A model generated the notes under the pieces. The model had not been told where the DNA came from and searched no databases. It saw only the letters and a list, made by a program, of their open reading frames with translations. This document shows positions 19,489 through 29,639 of a stretch of DNA of 64,000 nucleotides, piece by piece; the first letter of the stretch is position 1, and the number at the start of each line of letters is the position of its first letter. Source of the DNA: Pseudomonas sp. P8_241 (GTDB lineage: Bacteria; Pseudomonadota; Gammaproteobacteria; Pseudomonadales; Pseudomonadaceae). The stretch spans positions 2,926,001 to 2,990,000 of the forward strand of contig NZ_CP125377.1 of assembly GCF_034008315.1 (NCBI RefSeq), given 5' to 3'. The translations under genes were made by a program, and so were the position numbers.

Positions 19489-20894
19489 TAAACAATCCCC
19501 AACGCCACCATCTTCTTGTACAACGTAGACCGTCCAAGCCCCAGGCGTGCCGCCGCTTCAATCACTTTCCCCCCGCATTGCGCCAGGGTGGCCTCGATCA
19601 AATGCCGGTCAAACCGTTCCCGCGCCGCACTGAACGTCTCATCAACAATCGGTTCGAGGGGCAACGGTGACACGCGCTCAACGGGCGTGAAGGTGCCAAT
19701 GGCTGCGCGCAGATCGGTTGCTGTCAGGCGCAAGTCATCGCTGAGCAGGGCGGCGCGTTCCAGCACGTTGCGCAATTCGCGGATGTTTCCCGGCCAGGCA
19801 TGTTGGCTCAGCAGCGCCAGCGCTTCGTGGTGCAATTCATGCTGACTGCGCAGTTCCTCCAGAATCGCTTCGCTCAGGGCCGGCAGGTCGTCGAGGCGAT
19901 CGCGCAGGGGCGGAACCTGGATCGGCAAGACGTTCAGGCGGTAATACAGATCGGCACGAAATTCGCCGCGTTTGATCGCCGCTTCGAGGTCGGTGGAGGT
20001 CGCGGCAATGACCCGCACATTGCTCTGGATCACCTCGTTGGAGCCCACCGGTTCGAATTCCTTTTCCTGCAGCACCCGCAACAGTTTGCTTTGCAGGGGC
20101 AGCGGCATGTCGCCGATCTCATCGAGAAACAAGGTGCCGCCCTGGGCAATTTGCAGCTTGCCGGCGCGGCCCTTGCGATCGGCGCCGGTGAAGGCACCCG
20201 GCGCGGTGCCGAAAAATTCGGCTTCAAGCAATGACTCCGGGATGGCCGCGCTGTTGATGCTGACGAATGCCTTGTGCGCACGCGGCGAAGCATTGTGGAT
20301 CGCCTGGGCCAGCAGTTCCTTGCCGGTACCGGTTTCGCCGAGCAGCAATACCGGGGACTCCGTGCTGGCACTGCGGCGCGCCCGGCGTTTGACTTCCAGG
20401 CTGGCGGCGCTGGTGCCGATGAAATGAGCGAAGTTGTATTTGGTCTGCCGCGCCCGCAGCAGCGAACGGGTGGAGGCCAGTTCTTCCTGCATGCTCATGT
20501 AGCGCTTGAGCATGGGCGACAGGCTGCGCAATTCGTCGAACAGGGCAAAGCCGATGGCGCCGATCACCACGCCGGCATCGTCATGAATCGGCAGGCGCAT
20601 GACCACCAGCGGTTCTTTGGAGGTGTCCTGCATGTCGAGCAGAATCGGTCGGCCGGTGCGCACCACTTCCCGCAGCAGGCTGCCGGGAATGACGCTTTCG
20701 CAGGGCTTGCCGATTGCACTTTCTGCCGATTGCAGGCCGAAGCGTCGGGCATAGCGCTCGTTCATCCAGACGATGTTGGCATCGCGGTCGACAATCACCG
20801 TACCCTCGCTCGACTGCTCGATGATCTCGAACAACGAACGGATCGCCAGCAGGCGCACGCGCTGGTAGTCCTTGAGGCTTTCGGTGGTGTTCAT
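19488..20894 (-). CDS. hbcR: Sigma-54-dependent activator, HbcR-type
   Basis: 468-aa enhancer-binding protein. N-terminal PAS domain (about residues 15-130, with GTVIVDRDANIVWMNERY), central AAA+ domain with Walker A GETGTGKE, the sigma-54-contacting GAFTGA loop, Walker B GGTLFLDEIGD and RFRADLYYRLNVLPI-like segment, and a C-terminal Fis-type HTH (ARLGLGRSTLYKKM). It lies directly upstream of, and on the same strand as, the 3-hydroxybutyrate permease/dehydrogenase operon, whose promoter is sigma-54 type, so it is the expected local activator. In P. aeruginosa the equivalent is PA2005/HbcR. A PAS ligand rather than phosphorylation is likely since no receiver domain is present. Confidence 0.9.
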   Translation of the reverse strand: MNTTESLKDYQRVRLLAIRSLFEIIEQSSEGTVIVDRDANIVWMNERYARRFGLQSAESAIGKPCESVIPGSLLREVVRTGRPILLDMQDTSKEPLVVMRLPIHDDAGVVIGAIGFALFDELRSLSPMLKRYMSMQEELASTRSLLRARQTKYNFAHFIGTSAASLEVKRRARRSASTESPVLLLGETGTGKELLAQAIHNASPRAHKAFVSINSAAIPESLLEAEFFGTAPGAFTGADRKGRAGKLQIAQGGTLFLDEIGDMPLPLQSKLLRVLQEKEFEPVGSNEVIQSNVRVIAATSTDLEAAIKRGEFRADLYYRLNVLPIQVPPLRDRLDDLPALSEAILEELRSQHELHHEALALLSQHAWPGNIRELRNVLERAALLSDDLRLTATDLRAAIGTFTPVERVSPLPLEPIVDETFSAARERFDRHLIEATLAQCGGKVIEAAARLGLGRSTLYKKMVALGIV

Positions 20895-20935
20895 GGGGGG
20901 ATTCCCTTGTTGAAGATCAATGTCTTTTGCGCGGA

Positions 20936-22513
20936 TTATGCATGCCCCATCAGCGCCGCCGCCATCAGCTCTTTGGTGTACGGATGCTGCGGCGAATCGA
21001 ACACATCATGGCTGGCGCCGCTTTCCACCACCTTGCCGTCCTTGATCACGATCATGTCATGGGCGAGGGCGCGTACCACCGCCAGGTCATGGCTGATGAA
21101 CAAATAGGTCAAACCGTGTTTTTCCTGAAGCTGGCGAAGCAGGGCGACGACCTGTTTTTGCACCGTGCGGTCCAGCGCGGAGGTGGGCTCGTCGAGCAAA
21201 ATCAACGCGGGTTTGAGCACCAACGCGCGGGCGATGGCGATACGCTGGCGTTGGCCGCCGGAAAATTCGTGGGGATAGCGATGGCGGCTTTGCGGGTCGA
21301 GACCGACTTCCTGCAACGCCCGAATCACTTCGGCGTTGCATTGCTCCGCCGTCAACTGGCTGTGCACCTCAAGGCCTTCACTGATGATTTGCGCCACCGA
21401 CATGCGCGGGCTGAGGCTGCCAAACGGATCCTGGAACACCACCTGCATCTTCTTTCGCCATGGGCGTAGCTGTTTTTGCGTCAGGCCCTCCAGCGCTTCG
21501 CCCTGAAAGCGAATACTGCCTTCGGAGTCGAGCAGGCGCAGGATGGCCTGGCCCAGTGTGGACTTTCCGGAACCGGATTCGCCGACGATGCCCAGTGTTT
21601 TGCCGCGCTGTATGTTCAGGCTGATGCCATCCACGGCGTGCAGGTAGGTCTTGCGCTGGAACAGTCCGCCACTGACAGGAAACCGCACCCGCAAATCATC
21701 AACCTCCAGCACGTTTTCGCGTTCGTCCCGGGGCAGGGCTTCACCCTCGGGTTCAGCATTAAGCAACACGCAGCTGTAAGGATGCCTGGGTTCGGTAAAC
21801 AGGGTTTCGCAAGGGGCCTGTTCGACGATCTCACCGGCCTTCATCACGCACACGCGCTGGGCGATGCTGCGCACCAGGTTGAGGTCGTGGCTGATCAGCA
21901 GTAGAGACATGCCCAGCCGTTGCTGCAAGGATTTGAGCAGCAGCAGGATTTTGCGCTGCACCGTCACATCAAGCGCTGTGGTGGGTTCGTCGGCAATCAA
22001 CAATTCCGGCTCGCAGGCCAGGGCCATGGCAATCATCACCCGTTGGCGCTGTCCACCAGACAGCTGGTGGGGGTAGGCTTTCAGTCGCTCCTGGGGTTTC
22101 TGGATGCCCACCAGATGCAGCAACTCAAGAATCCGCGCCTGCGCCGCTTTCCCGGCCATACCCTTGTGCACCAGCAGCGTTTCGCCGATTTGCTTTTCGA
22201 TGCTGTGCAGCGGGTTGAGCGAAGTCATCGGCTCCTGGAAGATCATCGCGATGCGGTCACCGCGCAGTTTGCGCAATTTACCGGCGTCGGCCCCCACCAG
22301 TTCCTGGCCGCGATAACGAATGCTGCCGGTCGTCTCGGTGCCGCATTCGGGCAGCAATTGCAGGATCGAATGCGCCGTGACGGACTTGCCCGAGCCGGAC
22401 TCGCCCACCAGCGCCAGGCATTCGCCGGGGCGGATGTCCAGGCACAGGTTGCGCACGACGGTCTGGCCGCTGAAGGCGACGCTGAGATCACGGATTTCGA
22501 TCAGGTTGGTCAT
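20936..22513 (-). CDS. yejF: Peptide ABC transporter, double ATPase YejF
   Basis: 525-aa protein with two fused ABC ATPase domains. Each has a Walker A GESGSGKS, a signature (LSGGQRQR and FSGGQRQR), and a Walker B ([12 protein letters not shown] and [12 protein letters not shown]), plus the oligopeptide-transporter C-terminal extension after the first domain. It energises the YejABE importer at the inner membrane. I start at MTNLIEIRD; upstream in-frame codons overlap yejE. It overlaps the end of nothing and follows yejE by a negative spacing (yejE stop is inside the chosen leader), consistent with the four-gene operon yejA-B-E-F. Confidence 0.93.
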   Translation of the reverse strand: MTNLIEIRDLSVAFSGQTVVRNLCLDIRPGECLALVGESGSGKSVTAHSILQLLPECGTETTGSIRYRGQELVGADAGKLRKLRGDRIAMIFQEPMTSLNPLHSIEKQIGETLLVHKGMAGKAAQARILELLHLVGIQKPQERLKAYPHQLSGGQRQRVMIAMALACEPELLIADEPTTALDVTVQRKILLLLKSLQQRLGMSLLLISHDLNLVRSIAQRVCVMKAGEIVEQAPCETLFTEPRHPYSCVLLNAEPEGEALPRDERENVLEVDDLRVRFPVSGGLFQRKTYLHAVDGISLNIQRGKTLGIVGESGSGKSTLGQAILRLLDSEGSIRFQGEALEGLTQKQLRPWRKKMQVVFQDPFGSLSPRMSVAQIISEGLEVHSQLTAEQCNAEVIRALQEVGLDPQSRHRYPHEFSGGQRQRIAIARALVLKPALILLDEPTSALDRTVQKQVVALLRQLQEKHGLTYLFISHDLAVVRALAHDMIVIKDGKVVESGASHDVFDSPQHPYTKELMAAALMGHA

Positions 22514-22527
22514 ATCAATGTTCCGCT

Positions 22528-23550
22528 TCAAGAGCGAGGGTCAAAGGCGTCGCGCAGCGCTTCGCCAATGAACACCAGTAAAGAAAGAATCAGCGCCAGG
22601 GTGAAAAACGCCGTCAGCCCCAGCCACGGCGCTTGCAGGTTCTGCTTGCCCTGGCCGATCAGTTCGCCCAGCGAAGCGCTGCCCGCAGGCATGCCAAAAC
22701 CGAGGAAATCCAGCGCCGTCAGGGTCGAAATAGCCCCAGTCAGAATAAACGGCAGGTAGCTCAAGGTCGCATTCATGGCGTTGGGCAGGATGTGCCGCAC
22801 GATGACCTTGCGGTCGCTCAAGCCCAGTGCTCTCGCGGCTTTGACGTATTCCAGGTTGCGTCCGCGCAGGAACTCGGCGCGCACCACGTCCACCAGGGCC
22901 AGCCAGGAAAACAGCGCCATGATCCCCAAGAGCCACCAGAAATTCGGCTCGACGAACCCGGACAGGATGATCAGCAGGTACAGCACGGGTAGCCCGGACC
23001 AGACTTCGAGCAACCGTTGACCCAGCAGATCGACCCAACCGCCGTAGTAACCTTGCAGGGCACCGGCGGCGATGCCGATCAGGGCGCTGACAAACGTCAG
23101 CATCAGGGCAAACAGAATCGACACCCGCGCACCGAAGATCACCCGGGCCAGCACGTCCCGTGCCTGGTCGTCGGTACCGAGCCAGTTCACGCGGGTCGGC
23201 GGGCTCGGTGCGGGTTTGTTCAGGTCGTAATTGGGTGTGTCGTCGCTGAATGGAATCGGCGGAAACAGCAGCCAGCCACCGTCCTTCTTGATCAGTTGTT
23301 GCACGTAATCGCTGCGGTAATCGGCCTGGAATGGCAGTTGTCCGCCAAACTCCTGCTCGGTGTAGCGCTTGAGAGCCGGGAAGTACCACTGACCTTGGTA
23401 ACTGACGATCAGCGGTTTGTCGTTGGCGATCAGTTCGCCGCCGAGGGTCAAGCCGAACAGGCCGATAAACAGCCACAGAGACCACCAGCCACGGCGGTTT
23501 TTCTTGAAGCGCTCGAAGCGGCGACGCGCCAATGGGGAGAGCGTCAACAT
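22528..23550 (-). CDS. yejE: Peptide ABC transporter permease YejE
   Basis: 340-aa inner-membrane permease with a long N-terminal extension, typical of YejE (first helix SLWLFIGLFGLTLGGELI, then a periplasmic loop of about 100 residues) and about five further helices. The EAA-type loop is ARALGLSDRKVIVRHILPNA. The ATG at 23550 shares a base with the yejB stop (ATGA), so it is translationally coupled to yejB. Confidence 0.93.
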   Translation of the reverse strand: MLTLSPLARRRFERFKKNRRGWWSLWLFIGLFGLTLGGELIANDKPLIVSYQGQWYFPALKRYTEQEFGGQLPFQADYRSDYVQQLIKKDGGWLLFPPIPFSDDTPNYDLNKPAPSPPTRVNWLGTDDQARDVLARVIFGARVSILFALMLTFVSALIGIAAGALQGYYGGWVDLLGQRLLEVWSGLPVLYLLIILSGFVEPNFWWLLGIMALFSWLALVDVVRAEFLRGRNLEYVKAARALGLSDRKVIVRHILPNAMNATLSYLPFILTGAISTLTALDFLGFGMPAGSASLGELIGQGKQNLQAPWLGLTAFFTLALILSLLVFIGEALRDAFDPRS

Positions 23551-24611
23551 CAGGCGTTCCTCGCGGCGAAATCGATGCGCGGGTCGACCAGGGTGTAGCA
23601 AAGGTCACCGACCAGTTTTATCAAGAGACCGAACAAGGTGAATATGAACAGCGAGCCGAACACCACCGGATAGTCCCGCGACACCGCCGCTTCGTAACTC
23701 ATGCGACCGAGGCCATCGAGGGAAAAGATCACCTCGATCAGCAGCGAGCCAGCAAAAAATACGCTGATAAACGCCTGGGGGATTCCCGACACCACCAGCA
23801 ACATGGCGTTGCGGAACACGTGGCCGTACAGAACGCGGCGCTCGCTCAAGCCCTTGGCGCGGGCAGTCACCACGTATTGCCGGGTGATCTCGTTGAGGAA
23901 CGAGTTTTTGGTCAGGATGGTCAGCGTAGCGAACCCGCCGATCACCAGCGCCGAAACCGGCAGGACCAGATGCCAGAAGTAATCGGCGACTTTACCGAGG
24001 GTCGACAGTGAGTCGAAGTTGTCCGAAACCAGTCCGCGAACCGGAAACCAGTTCAGCGAGGTGCCTCCAGCGAAGATCACGATCAGGAACATGGCGAACA
24101 GAAACGCCGGCATGGCGTAGCCGATAATGATCGCCGTGCTGCTCCAGATATCGAAATGACTGCCGTGATGCACGGCCTTGCGAATGCCCAGCGGGATCGA
24201 CACCAGATAAGTGATCAGCGTTGCCCAGAGCCCGAGGGAAATGGTGACCGGCATTTTTTCCAGGATCAGGTCGGTGACCGTGGCGCCACGGAAGAAGCTC
24301 TTGCCGAAATCCAGCCGGGCGTAACTGGTGAGCATCAGCCACAGACGCTCGTGCGCCGGTTTGTCGAAGCCGTATTGTTTTTCGATGTCCTTGATCAATT
24401 GTGGGTCGAGGCCGCGACTGGCTCGGGAGGTACTGCTCACCGAGTCACTCGAACCGCCGCCGGCCGCGGCCCCGCCGATGCCCTGCAGGTGCGCGATGGC
24501 TTGTTCCACCGGGCCGCCGGGCGCTGCCTGGACGATCACGAAATTGACCAGAAGAATGATCACCAGCGTCGGAATGATCAGCAGCAGGCGCCGCAGTATA
24601 TAAGCCCACAT
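23550..24611 (-). CDS. yejB: Peptide ABC transporter permease YejB
   Basis: 353-aa permease with the OppB-type start [20 protein letters not shown], a periplasmic loop after helix 1, and the EAA loop [20 protein letters not shown]. It forms the membrane channel with YejE. The ATG overlaps the yejA stop as ATGA. A Ser/Gly-rich low-complexity stretch (about residues 60-75) is probably a flexible periplasmic loop. Confidence 0.93.
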   Translation of the reverse strand: MWAYILRRLLLIIPTLVIILLVNFVIVQAAPGGPVEQAIAHLQGIGGAAAGGGSSDSVSSTSRASRGLDPQLIKDIEKQYGFDKPAHERLWLMLTSYARLDFGKSFFRGATVTDLILEKMPVTISLGLWATLITYLVSIPLGIRKAVHHGSHFDIWSSTAIIIGYAMPAFLFAMFLIVIFAGGTSLNWFPVRGLVSDNFDSLSTLGKVADYFWHLVLPVSALVIGGFATLTILTKNSFLNEITRQYVVTARAKGLSERRVLYGHVFRNAMLLVVSGIPQAFISVFFAGSLLIEVIFSLDGLGRMSYEAAVSRDYPVVFGSLFIFTLFGLLIKLVGDLCYTLVDPRIDFAARNA

Positions 24612-26479
24612 CAGTGCGGCCCTCCGGGTTTGCCACGGCGGATACGCTCGGCAGTCATTTGCTGATTGGTCAAAGGCGTGGTGCTCATTTCCCACCAGCT
24701 CTCGATGGCTTCGTCATTGCTCGCCTGCACGTTCGGGATGCCGAAGCGATTCCACCAGACGGTCGAGGTGCCCGGTGGGTAATAATTGGGAATCCAGTAG
24801 TAATTCCATTGCAGCACGCGGTCGAGCGCATGGGCATAGTGCAGCATGTCGGCCTGGGTATTGGCGCGTACCAGCCCGGCGATCAAGGTGTCCACCGCCG
24901 GATTTTTCAGCACCATGTAATTGTTGGAGCCGGGGTCAGTGGCGGCGGTCGAGCCGAAATAGTTGAGCAACTCGCCCCCCGGAGACGTGGTCACCGGATA
25001 GCCGGTGACGATCATGTCGTAGTCGCGGCTCATCAGACGATTGACGTACTGGGATGAATCGATGCGGCGGATATTCAATTCGATGCCGATCTGCTTCAGT
25101 GTGCGCTTGTAGGGCAACAGCAAACGGTCCATGCCGTTCTGGCTGACCAGGAACGTGAAACTCAAGGGCTCACCCTCGGCGTTCACCAGTTGATCGCCAT
25201 CGGGTTTCCAGCCAGCCTGTTCGAGCAAATCCAGTGCTTGCAGCTGCTTGTCGCGAATCACACCGCTGCCATCGGTTTTCGGTGCCTCGAACACTTTGCC
25301 GAAGACGTCGTCGGGAATTTGCCCACGTAACGGCTCGAGAATCGCCAGCTCACCGGCATCCGGCAGTTGCCGTGCGGCGAGGTCGGTGTTGGAGAAGAAG
25401 CTCTGCTGACGGATGTACAGGTTGCGCATCATCTGCCGATTGCTCCATTCGAAGTCCCACAGCATTACCAGTGCCTGACGCACGCGACGGTCCTGGAACA
25501 TCGGCTTTTGCAGATTGAATACAAAACCCTGGGATGGTTGCGGTGCTTCGGTGGCGAGGTGAGCCTTTTGCAGGCGACCATCACTCAGGGCCGGGCTGTC
25601 GTAGCCGATGGAATAGCCGGTAGCGGAAAACTCGCGGTTGTAGTCGTAGGCACCGCCGCGCAGTACCTGGCGCGCGACGTCGGTATCACCGAAGTACTCG
25701 ATGCTGAAATGATCGAAGTTGTACAGGCCGCGACTGACCGGCAAATCCTTGCCCCACCAATCGGGGTTGCGTTCGAATGTGATGCTGCGCCCTGAGTCGA
25801 CTTTGCCTACTTTATAGGGGCCGCTGCCCAGTGGTGGCTCGTAGCCGCCACCGCCGGCAAAGTCCCGGGTCTTCCACCAATGTTCGGGAAACACCGGCAG
25901 GGTCGCGATGTCCAGGGGCAGGGTGCGGTTTTCGTTGTTCTTGAAGTCGAAGCGAACGGTCAGCGGTGATTCAACTTCGACGCCTTTGACGTCGGCGAAC
26001 TGAGTGCGATAGCGCAGGCTGCCCTGGGTCATCAGCAGGTCGAAGGTATAGCGCACATCCTGGGCGGTGATGGGCTTGCCGTCGGCAAAGCGCGCCTTGG
26101 GATTGAGCTCAAAGCGCAGGGACAGGCCGTCATCGGAGCGTTCCATCGTCTGCGCCACCAGGCCGTATACGGTATAGGGTTCGTCCAGTGAGCGCTGGGC
26201 CAGCGGCGAATAGAGCATGCCGTCGATCTGCGAGACGCCAATGCCTTTGTCTATGTAGGGCAGGACATGGTCGAATTGACCGATTTCGATCGCCGATCGC
26301 CGCATCGTGCCGCCCTTGGGGGCCAACGGGTTGGTGTAGGCAAAATGACTGAAACCGGCGGGGTATTTGGCCGGTTCGCCGTAGACGGTCATTGCGTACT
26401 GCGGCGCCGCGTTCACACCAACGGCACCCAATAGCAGGGCCGCGGCAGTGAATAACAAAGTAGGGAAAGCCAGTCGCAT
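24611..26479 (-). CDS. yejA: Peptide-binding protein YejA
   Basis: 622-aa periplasmic solute-binding protein of family 5 with a clear signal peptide (about residues 1-24, hydrophobic core followed by VNA). YejA delivers peptides, in enterobacteria including microcin C, to YejBEF; related pseudomonad systems import peptidyl-nucleoside antibiotics. Seen: [37 protein letters not shown] and [13 protein letters not shown], all typical of the YejA branch. First gene of the operon; nothing notable in the short upstream spacer. Confidence 0.93.
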   Translation of the reverse strand: MRLAFPTLLFTAAALLLGAVGVNAAPQYAMTVYGEPAKYPAGFSHFAYTNPLAPKGGTMRRSAIEIGQFDHVLPYIDKGIGVSQIDGMLYSPLAQRSLDEPYTVYGLVAQTMERSDDGLSLRFELNPKARFADGKPITAQDVRYTFDLLMTQGSLRYRTQFADVKGVEVESPLTVRFDFKNNENRTLPLDIATLPVFPEHWWKTRDFAGGGGYEPPLGSGPYKVGKVDSGRSITFERNPDWWGKDLPVSRGLYNFDHFSIEYFGDTDVARQVLRGGAYDYNREFSATGYSIGYDSPALSDGRLQKAHLATEAPQPSQGFVFNLQKPMFQDRRVRQALVMLWDFEWSNRQMMRNLYIRQQSFFSNTDLAARQLPDAGELAILEPLRGQIPDDVFGKVFEAPKTDGSGVIRDKQLQALDLLEQAGWKPDGDQLVNAEGEPLSFTFLVSQNGMDRLLLPYKRTLKQIGIELNIRRIDSSQYVNRLMSRDYDMIVTGYPVTTSPGGELLNYFGSTAATDPGSNNYMVLKNPAVDTLIAGLVRANTQADMLHYAHALDRVLQWNYYWIPNYYPPGTSTVWWNRFGIPNVQASNDEAIESWWEMSTTPLTNQQMTAERIRRGKPGGPH

Positions 26480-26567
26480 CGTCAGCCTTAAAGCCGGGGG
26501 TCATGAACGACAATTTGTACGCTAGCGGCGCGTCCCTCGCCAGCCGTATTAACGTACCTGAAACACG

Positions 26568-26591
26568 ACGGCCCACCAAATGGCGGGCCGT
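26568..26591 (-). terminator. Probable terminator hairpin after the second parvulin
   Basis: ACGGCCC and GGGCCGT arms pair around a 10-base loop 24 bases downstream of the parvulin stop. The T tract on the minus strand is weak, so the call is tentative. Confidence 0.45.
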
Positions 26592-26614
26592 TGTGACAAT
26601 AGCTCAAGCGTTGA

Positions 26615-26896
26615 TCAGTCCTGGCGGCTGGTCACTTCCAGCAGGTGGTAACCGAACTGAGTCTTCACCGGGCCTTGCACGACGTTGATTGGCGCGCTGA
26701 ATACAACGGTGTCGAATTCCTTGACCATCTGGCCCGGACCGAACGAACCGAGGTCACCGCCCTGGCGACTGGATGGGCAGGTGGAGTTCGCTTTGGCAAC
26801 TTCGGCGAAATCGGCGCCGCCTTCGATTTGAGCCTTGAGTTCGTTGCATTTGGCTTCGCTGGCAACAAGGATGTGACGGGCAGTGGCTTTAGGCAT
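26615..26896 (-). CDS. ppiC: Second parvulin-type peptidyl-prolyl isomerase
   Basis: 93 aa, single parvulin domain, cytoplasmic. Seen: ATARHILVASEAKCNELKAQ, STCPSSRQGGDLGSFGPG, and FGYHLLEV with the conserved His. I start at MPKATARHIL because GGAGAA sits 7 bases upstream. It is a diverged paralogue of the copy at 11.8 kb: same length, same motif order, but many side-chain differences. It ends just upstream of yejA on the same strand but has its own hairpin. Confidence 0.92.
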   Translation of the reverse strand: MPKATARHILVASEAKCNELKAQIEGGADFAEVAKANSTCPSSRQGGDLGSFGPGQMVKEFDTVVFSAPINVVQGPVKTQFGYHLLEVTSRQD

Positions 26897-27003
26897 GGGA
26901 AAATTCTCCATTCAATGTTTTGCAAAGTGCTGAGCCTACCGGATTCAGTGCTCTATTTCTTCTCAAAGTTCCATTCTGCGCGGGATTCGGGGGAGGGCTT
27001 GTC

Positions 27004-27888
27004 TTACAAACCGGCCTCTCGCAAGCGTTCGGCATGCTGTACATACAGTTCGACCGGATCGATGCCAGTTCGCAATTGACAGGCTGGCTGGCTGATGGTG
27101 TCAAGGTGATCCAGGGCGTAGTCGGAACGGATCACGGTGCCCAAGTGGGAGCTGAAACGTCCAACCATCCCGTCGTTCTGGTCGGCTTCGGTGACGAAGT
27201 AGCGTGAAAAGGCACGACACAACGAGTGGAACGGGTCGAGCGCGTGGGTACCTTGGTCGAGCACGGGCGGCAGGACACCGCTCCAGGAATAATAGCGAAC
27301 GCCATTGACCTGCTCCGGACCCTGTCCACCCCAGGTTTTGGGTAACCCCTGCGGGTACTTGTCGTTGAATGCGCCCACGCCTTCGGTGGTCAGGCCATTC
27401 AGGGCCGCGACAGCGTTGCGCGCGAGATAACGGTCGTTGCTCAGGGCTCCCAGGAAATCGGCAAACAGGGTCACGACCGCCTCGGCAACCAATTCCGGCA
27501 AGCGTCCGGGCGTTAATGCCTTGCGCAGAAAATCAGCCAGCTCGGACCCGTGATTTGGCCCGCTGACAGAGGTTACCGAAGCGACTTGGTGCGGTGCACT
27601 CGCTGCAGCATAACGTGCAGCGAGTGCGCCTTGACTGTGTCCGATCAGATTGACTTTGCTGGCGCCTGTTCCTTCCAGTACCCGTTTGAGTTGCGCCACT
27701 AATTGCTCACCACGAGTTTCGTTGCTGGAAACGGTAGAAAGGTGTGGAACGAACACCCTCGCCCCAGCGTTTCGCAAGGTTTGCCTGATGTCGTGAAAGA
27801 GTTCGAATTTGCCGATCCGCTCGAAACCGAACAGGCCATGGACCAGCAGTATTGGGTGGCAGGTGCTTGCATTCCGTTGCATGTTCAT
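27004..27888 (-). CDS. Triacylglycerol lipase (family I-type), no visible signal peptide
   Basis: 294-aa alpha/beta hydrolase of the Pseudomonas lipase family. Seen: oxyanion-hole motif ILLVHGLFGFE (residues 13-23), nucleophile elbow GHSQG with Ser near 85, the calcium/acid region near QNDGMVGRFSSHLG, and the catalytic His in ALDHLDTIS. The N-terminus (MNMQRNASTCH) has no hydrophobic signal, unlike the secreted type II-exported lipases, and no lipase chaperone gene is adjacent, so an intracellular esterase/lipase is plausible. ATG 27888 follows AAGGT; an upstream GTG has no ribosome site. No gene was recognised in the 350-bp spacer to the DAHP synthase end (27889-28238) apart from the hairpin noted there. 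Confidence 0.85.
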   Translation of the reverse strand: MNMQRNASTCHPILLVHGLFGFERIGKFELFHDIRQTLRNAGARVFVPHLSTVSSNETRGEQLVAQLKRVLEGTGASKVNLIGHSQGALAARYAAASAPHQVASVTSVSGPNHGSELADFLRKALTPGRLPELVAEAVVTLFADFLGALSNDRYLARNAVAALNGLTTEGVGAFNDKYPQGLPKTWGGQGPEQVNGVRYYSWSGVLPPVLDQGTHALDPFHSLCRAFSRYFVTEADQNDGMVGRFSSHLGTVIRSDYALDHLDTISQPACQLRTGIDPVELYVQHAERLREAGL

Positions 27889-28185
27889 ACCTTTTTCGCA
27901 GCTGTTCGTGGGAGGTGCATTGCGCTCCACTCTAAAACACTCAACGCTGGCGTGATGTATGAAAAGTCCGCTGAAAATGGATGAAAGCGGTATGGATCTA
28001 GTACGAATAGACGTATGTATATGCGGTCTTGGTCGGAATACCTGGACGTCTATATCACTCGACTCGGCTCACTCCAGCGCAAGGGCCTACTCTGCAAACG
28101 TCGACTTTCCGTACAGCGCAGCGCTGCTCCCGCAATCACAACCAAGTGGCAGATGATTCAATAACCTTTCTTTCAATACACGGCC

Positions 28186-28217
28186 GTCATCCAGTTTTCG
28201 ATTCGAGACTGGATGAC
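28186..28217 (-). terminator. Possible terminator hairpin after the DAHP synthase gene
   Basis: GTCATCCAGT and ACTGGATGAC pair perfectly around a 12-base loop 21 bases past the DAHP synthase stop. No U run follows, so it may act in a factor-dependent way. Confidence 0.4.
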
Positions 28218-28238
28218 GAAGCCGTAATGCTGCGTGAT

Positions 28239-29303
28239 TTAAGTTCGCAATTGCGCCGCGGCCTGCCGTAAAAGTTGCTGGGTTGCGGTCCAGCCAAGGC
28301 AGCCATCTGTGACCGATATACCGTATTGCAACGCCGAACTCAGTGGTTGGCATCCCTCGAACAAATGACTTTCGATCATCATGCCGATCAGCGAGTGATC
28401 GCCTTGCAGACGTTGTTCCAGGACCTCATTGAACACCGCGGGTTGACGCAGTGGATCCTTGCCGCTATTGGCATGGCTGCAATCGACCATGATCCGGGTC
28501 GGAATCTTCAGTCGGGTCAGATCGCTGTTCACCTGGGCGATGCTCTCACGATCGTAGTTCGGACCCTGGTGGCCACCACGCAATACCAGGTGGGTATCCG
28601 CATTGCCGGGGGTTTGAATGATCGCCGGATGGCCTTGGCTATCGACGCCAAAATGGCGATGCGGATGGGCGGCAGATCGCATGGCGTCGCTGGCCACGCC
28701 GACGCCACCATCCGTTCCGTTCTTGAAACCGACCGGCATGCTCAGGCCGCTGGCCATTTCCCTGTGAATCTGTGATTCGGTCGTACGCGCCCCAATAGCA
28801 ACCCAACTGAGCAAGTCGTCAAAGTAGCCCGCCGCCATCGGTTGCAACAGTTCGGTAGCAATCGGCAGGCCCAGGCGGAGCATTTCACGCATTAATTCGC
28901 GGGACAGCGTCAGCCCGCCGGCCATGTCATCGCTGCCGTCCAGCTGCGGATCGTACGCCAGGCCTTTCCAGCCGACGGTAGTGCGAGGCTTTTCGACGTA
29001 GGCACGCATCACGAGCAACATCTGGTCGCTGACTTCGCTGCTCAAGCGGGCAAGATTGCCGGCGTATTCGAGGGCTGACTCGGGATCGTGGATCGAGCAA
29101 GGGCCGACGATGACCAGAAGACGGGAGTCCTCACCGTTGAGAATCGCGCGCACCGCTTGGCGGTGCGCATTGACCTGCTGGATCAACGCATTGCTCAGTG
29201 GAAGTTGCTGTTTGAGTTGCAATGAGCTGGGCAGGCGCGAGGTCAGCGCTTCATTGGCAGAGGTCAGCGTAGACAGCGGTAGTGCGGAGACGGACGAGTT
29301 CAT
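28239..29303 (-). CDS. 3-Deoxy-7-phosphoheptulonate (DAHP) synthase, AroFGH type
   Basis: 354-aa class I DAHP synthase, first enzyme of the shikimate pathway (phosphoenolpyruvate plus erythrose 4-phosphate). Seen: LLVIVGPCSIHDPESALEYA, VEKPRTTVGWKGL, the metal/PEP-binding ATELLQP, IGARTTESQIHREMASGLSMPVGFKN-like run (GARTTESQIHRE, then PVGFKNGTDG), and IMVDCSHANSGKDP. I start at MNSSVSALPLS after AGGAAGCC; upstream codons would translate a hairpin. Regulation is unusually readable: an aromatic-rich leader peptide, an attenuator terminator and a second Tyr-rich small ORF precede it on the same strand. The isozyme (Tyr-, Phe- or Trp-sensitive) cannot be decided here. Confidence 0.92.
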   Translation of the reverse strand: MNSSVSALPLSTLTSANEALTSRLPSSLQLKQQLPLSNALIQQVNAHRQAVRAILNGEDSRLLVIVGPCSIHDPESALEYAGNLARLSSEVSDQMLLVMRAYVEKPRTTVGWKGLAYDPQLDGSDDMAGGLTLSRELMREMLRLGLPIATELLQPMAAGYFDDLLSWVAIGARTTESQIHREMASGLSMPVGFKNGTDGGVGVASDAMRSAAHPHRHFGVDSQGHPAIIQTPGNADTHLVLRGGHQGPNYDRESIAQVNSDLTRLKIPTRIMVDCSHANSGKDPLRQPAVFNEVLEQRLQGDHSLIGMMIESHLFEGCQPLSSALQYGISVTDGCLGWTATQQLLRQAAAQLRT

Positions 29304-29325
29304 TTTAAAGGCTTCCTGGGCTGGA

Positions 29326-29343
29326 GGCGGGTTCATTCCCGCC
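29326..29343 (-). promoter_or_regulatory. Stable hairpin next to the DAHP synthase ribosome site
   Basis: GGCGGG, loop AATGAA (minus strand), CCCGCC: a perfect 6-bp stem ending about 10 bases before AGGAAGCC. It has no U run, so it may modulate translation rather than stop transcription. Confidence 0.45.
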
Positions 29344-29351
29344 AACCGGCC

Positions 29352-29504
29352 CTACTGGGGTGTTCGACAATTGGCCGGATCGGCTGCGTGTATGTGCTTG
29401 CCACCTGTGGGTGACCGATCGGAGGCGGCAGGCTGTCCCGAGCGGAGGGTGGTAAATCGCCAGGCGGTAAAACTGTCGTAACGGTAATAAGTGGCGTAGT
29501 TCAT
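29352..29504 (-). CDS. Second small leader ORF, Tyr/Phe/Trp-rich N-terminus
   Basis: 50-codon ORF between the attenuator terminator and the DAHP synthase gene, same strand. It begins MNYATYYRYDSFTAWRF: four Tyr, two Phe and one Trp in the first 17 residues. AGAGGA lies 8 bases before its ATG, a good ribosome site. The rest of the peptide is unremarkable. The location and composition suggest that ribosome stalling here could affect downstream expression. I know of no named family. Confidence 0.55.
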   Translation of the reverse strand: MNYATYYRYDSFTAWRFTTLRSGQPAASDRSPTGGKHIHAADPANCRTPQ

Positions 29505-29552
29505 TGTGTGGATCCTCTGAATGTCTGGTGTGTCGCTAAAAATGACAGGACT

Positions 29553-29592
29553 GAAAAAACAAAACCCCCGGTCGGGAGGCCGACCGGGGGTT
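29553..29592 (-). terminator. Rho-independent attenuator upstream of DAHP synthase
   Basis: On the minus strand an 11-bp perfect stem (CCCCCGGTCGG and CCGACCGGGGG, 29565-29590) with a 4-base loop is followed by TTTTGTTTTTT. It lies 48 bases after the stop of the aromatic leader peptide and 250 bases before the DAHP synthase start, the position expected for an attenuator. Confidence 0.9.
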
Positions 29593-29639
29593 GAGAATTC
29601 TCTGGTGGCGACCCGTTTGAAGTGGGCGCCGTGTGGGTA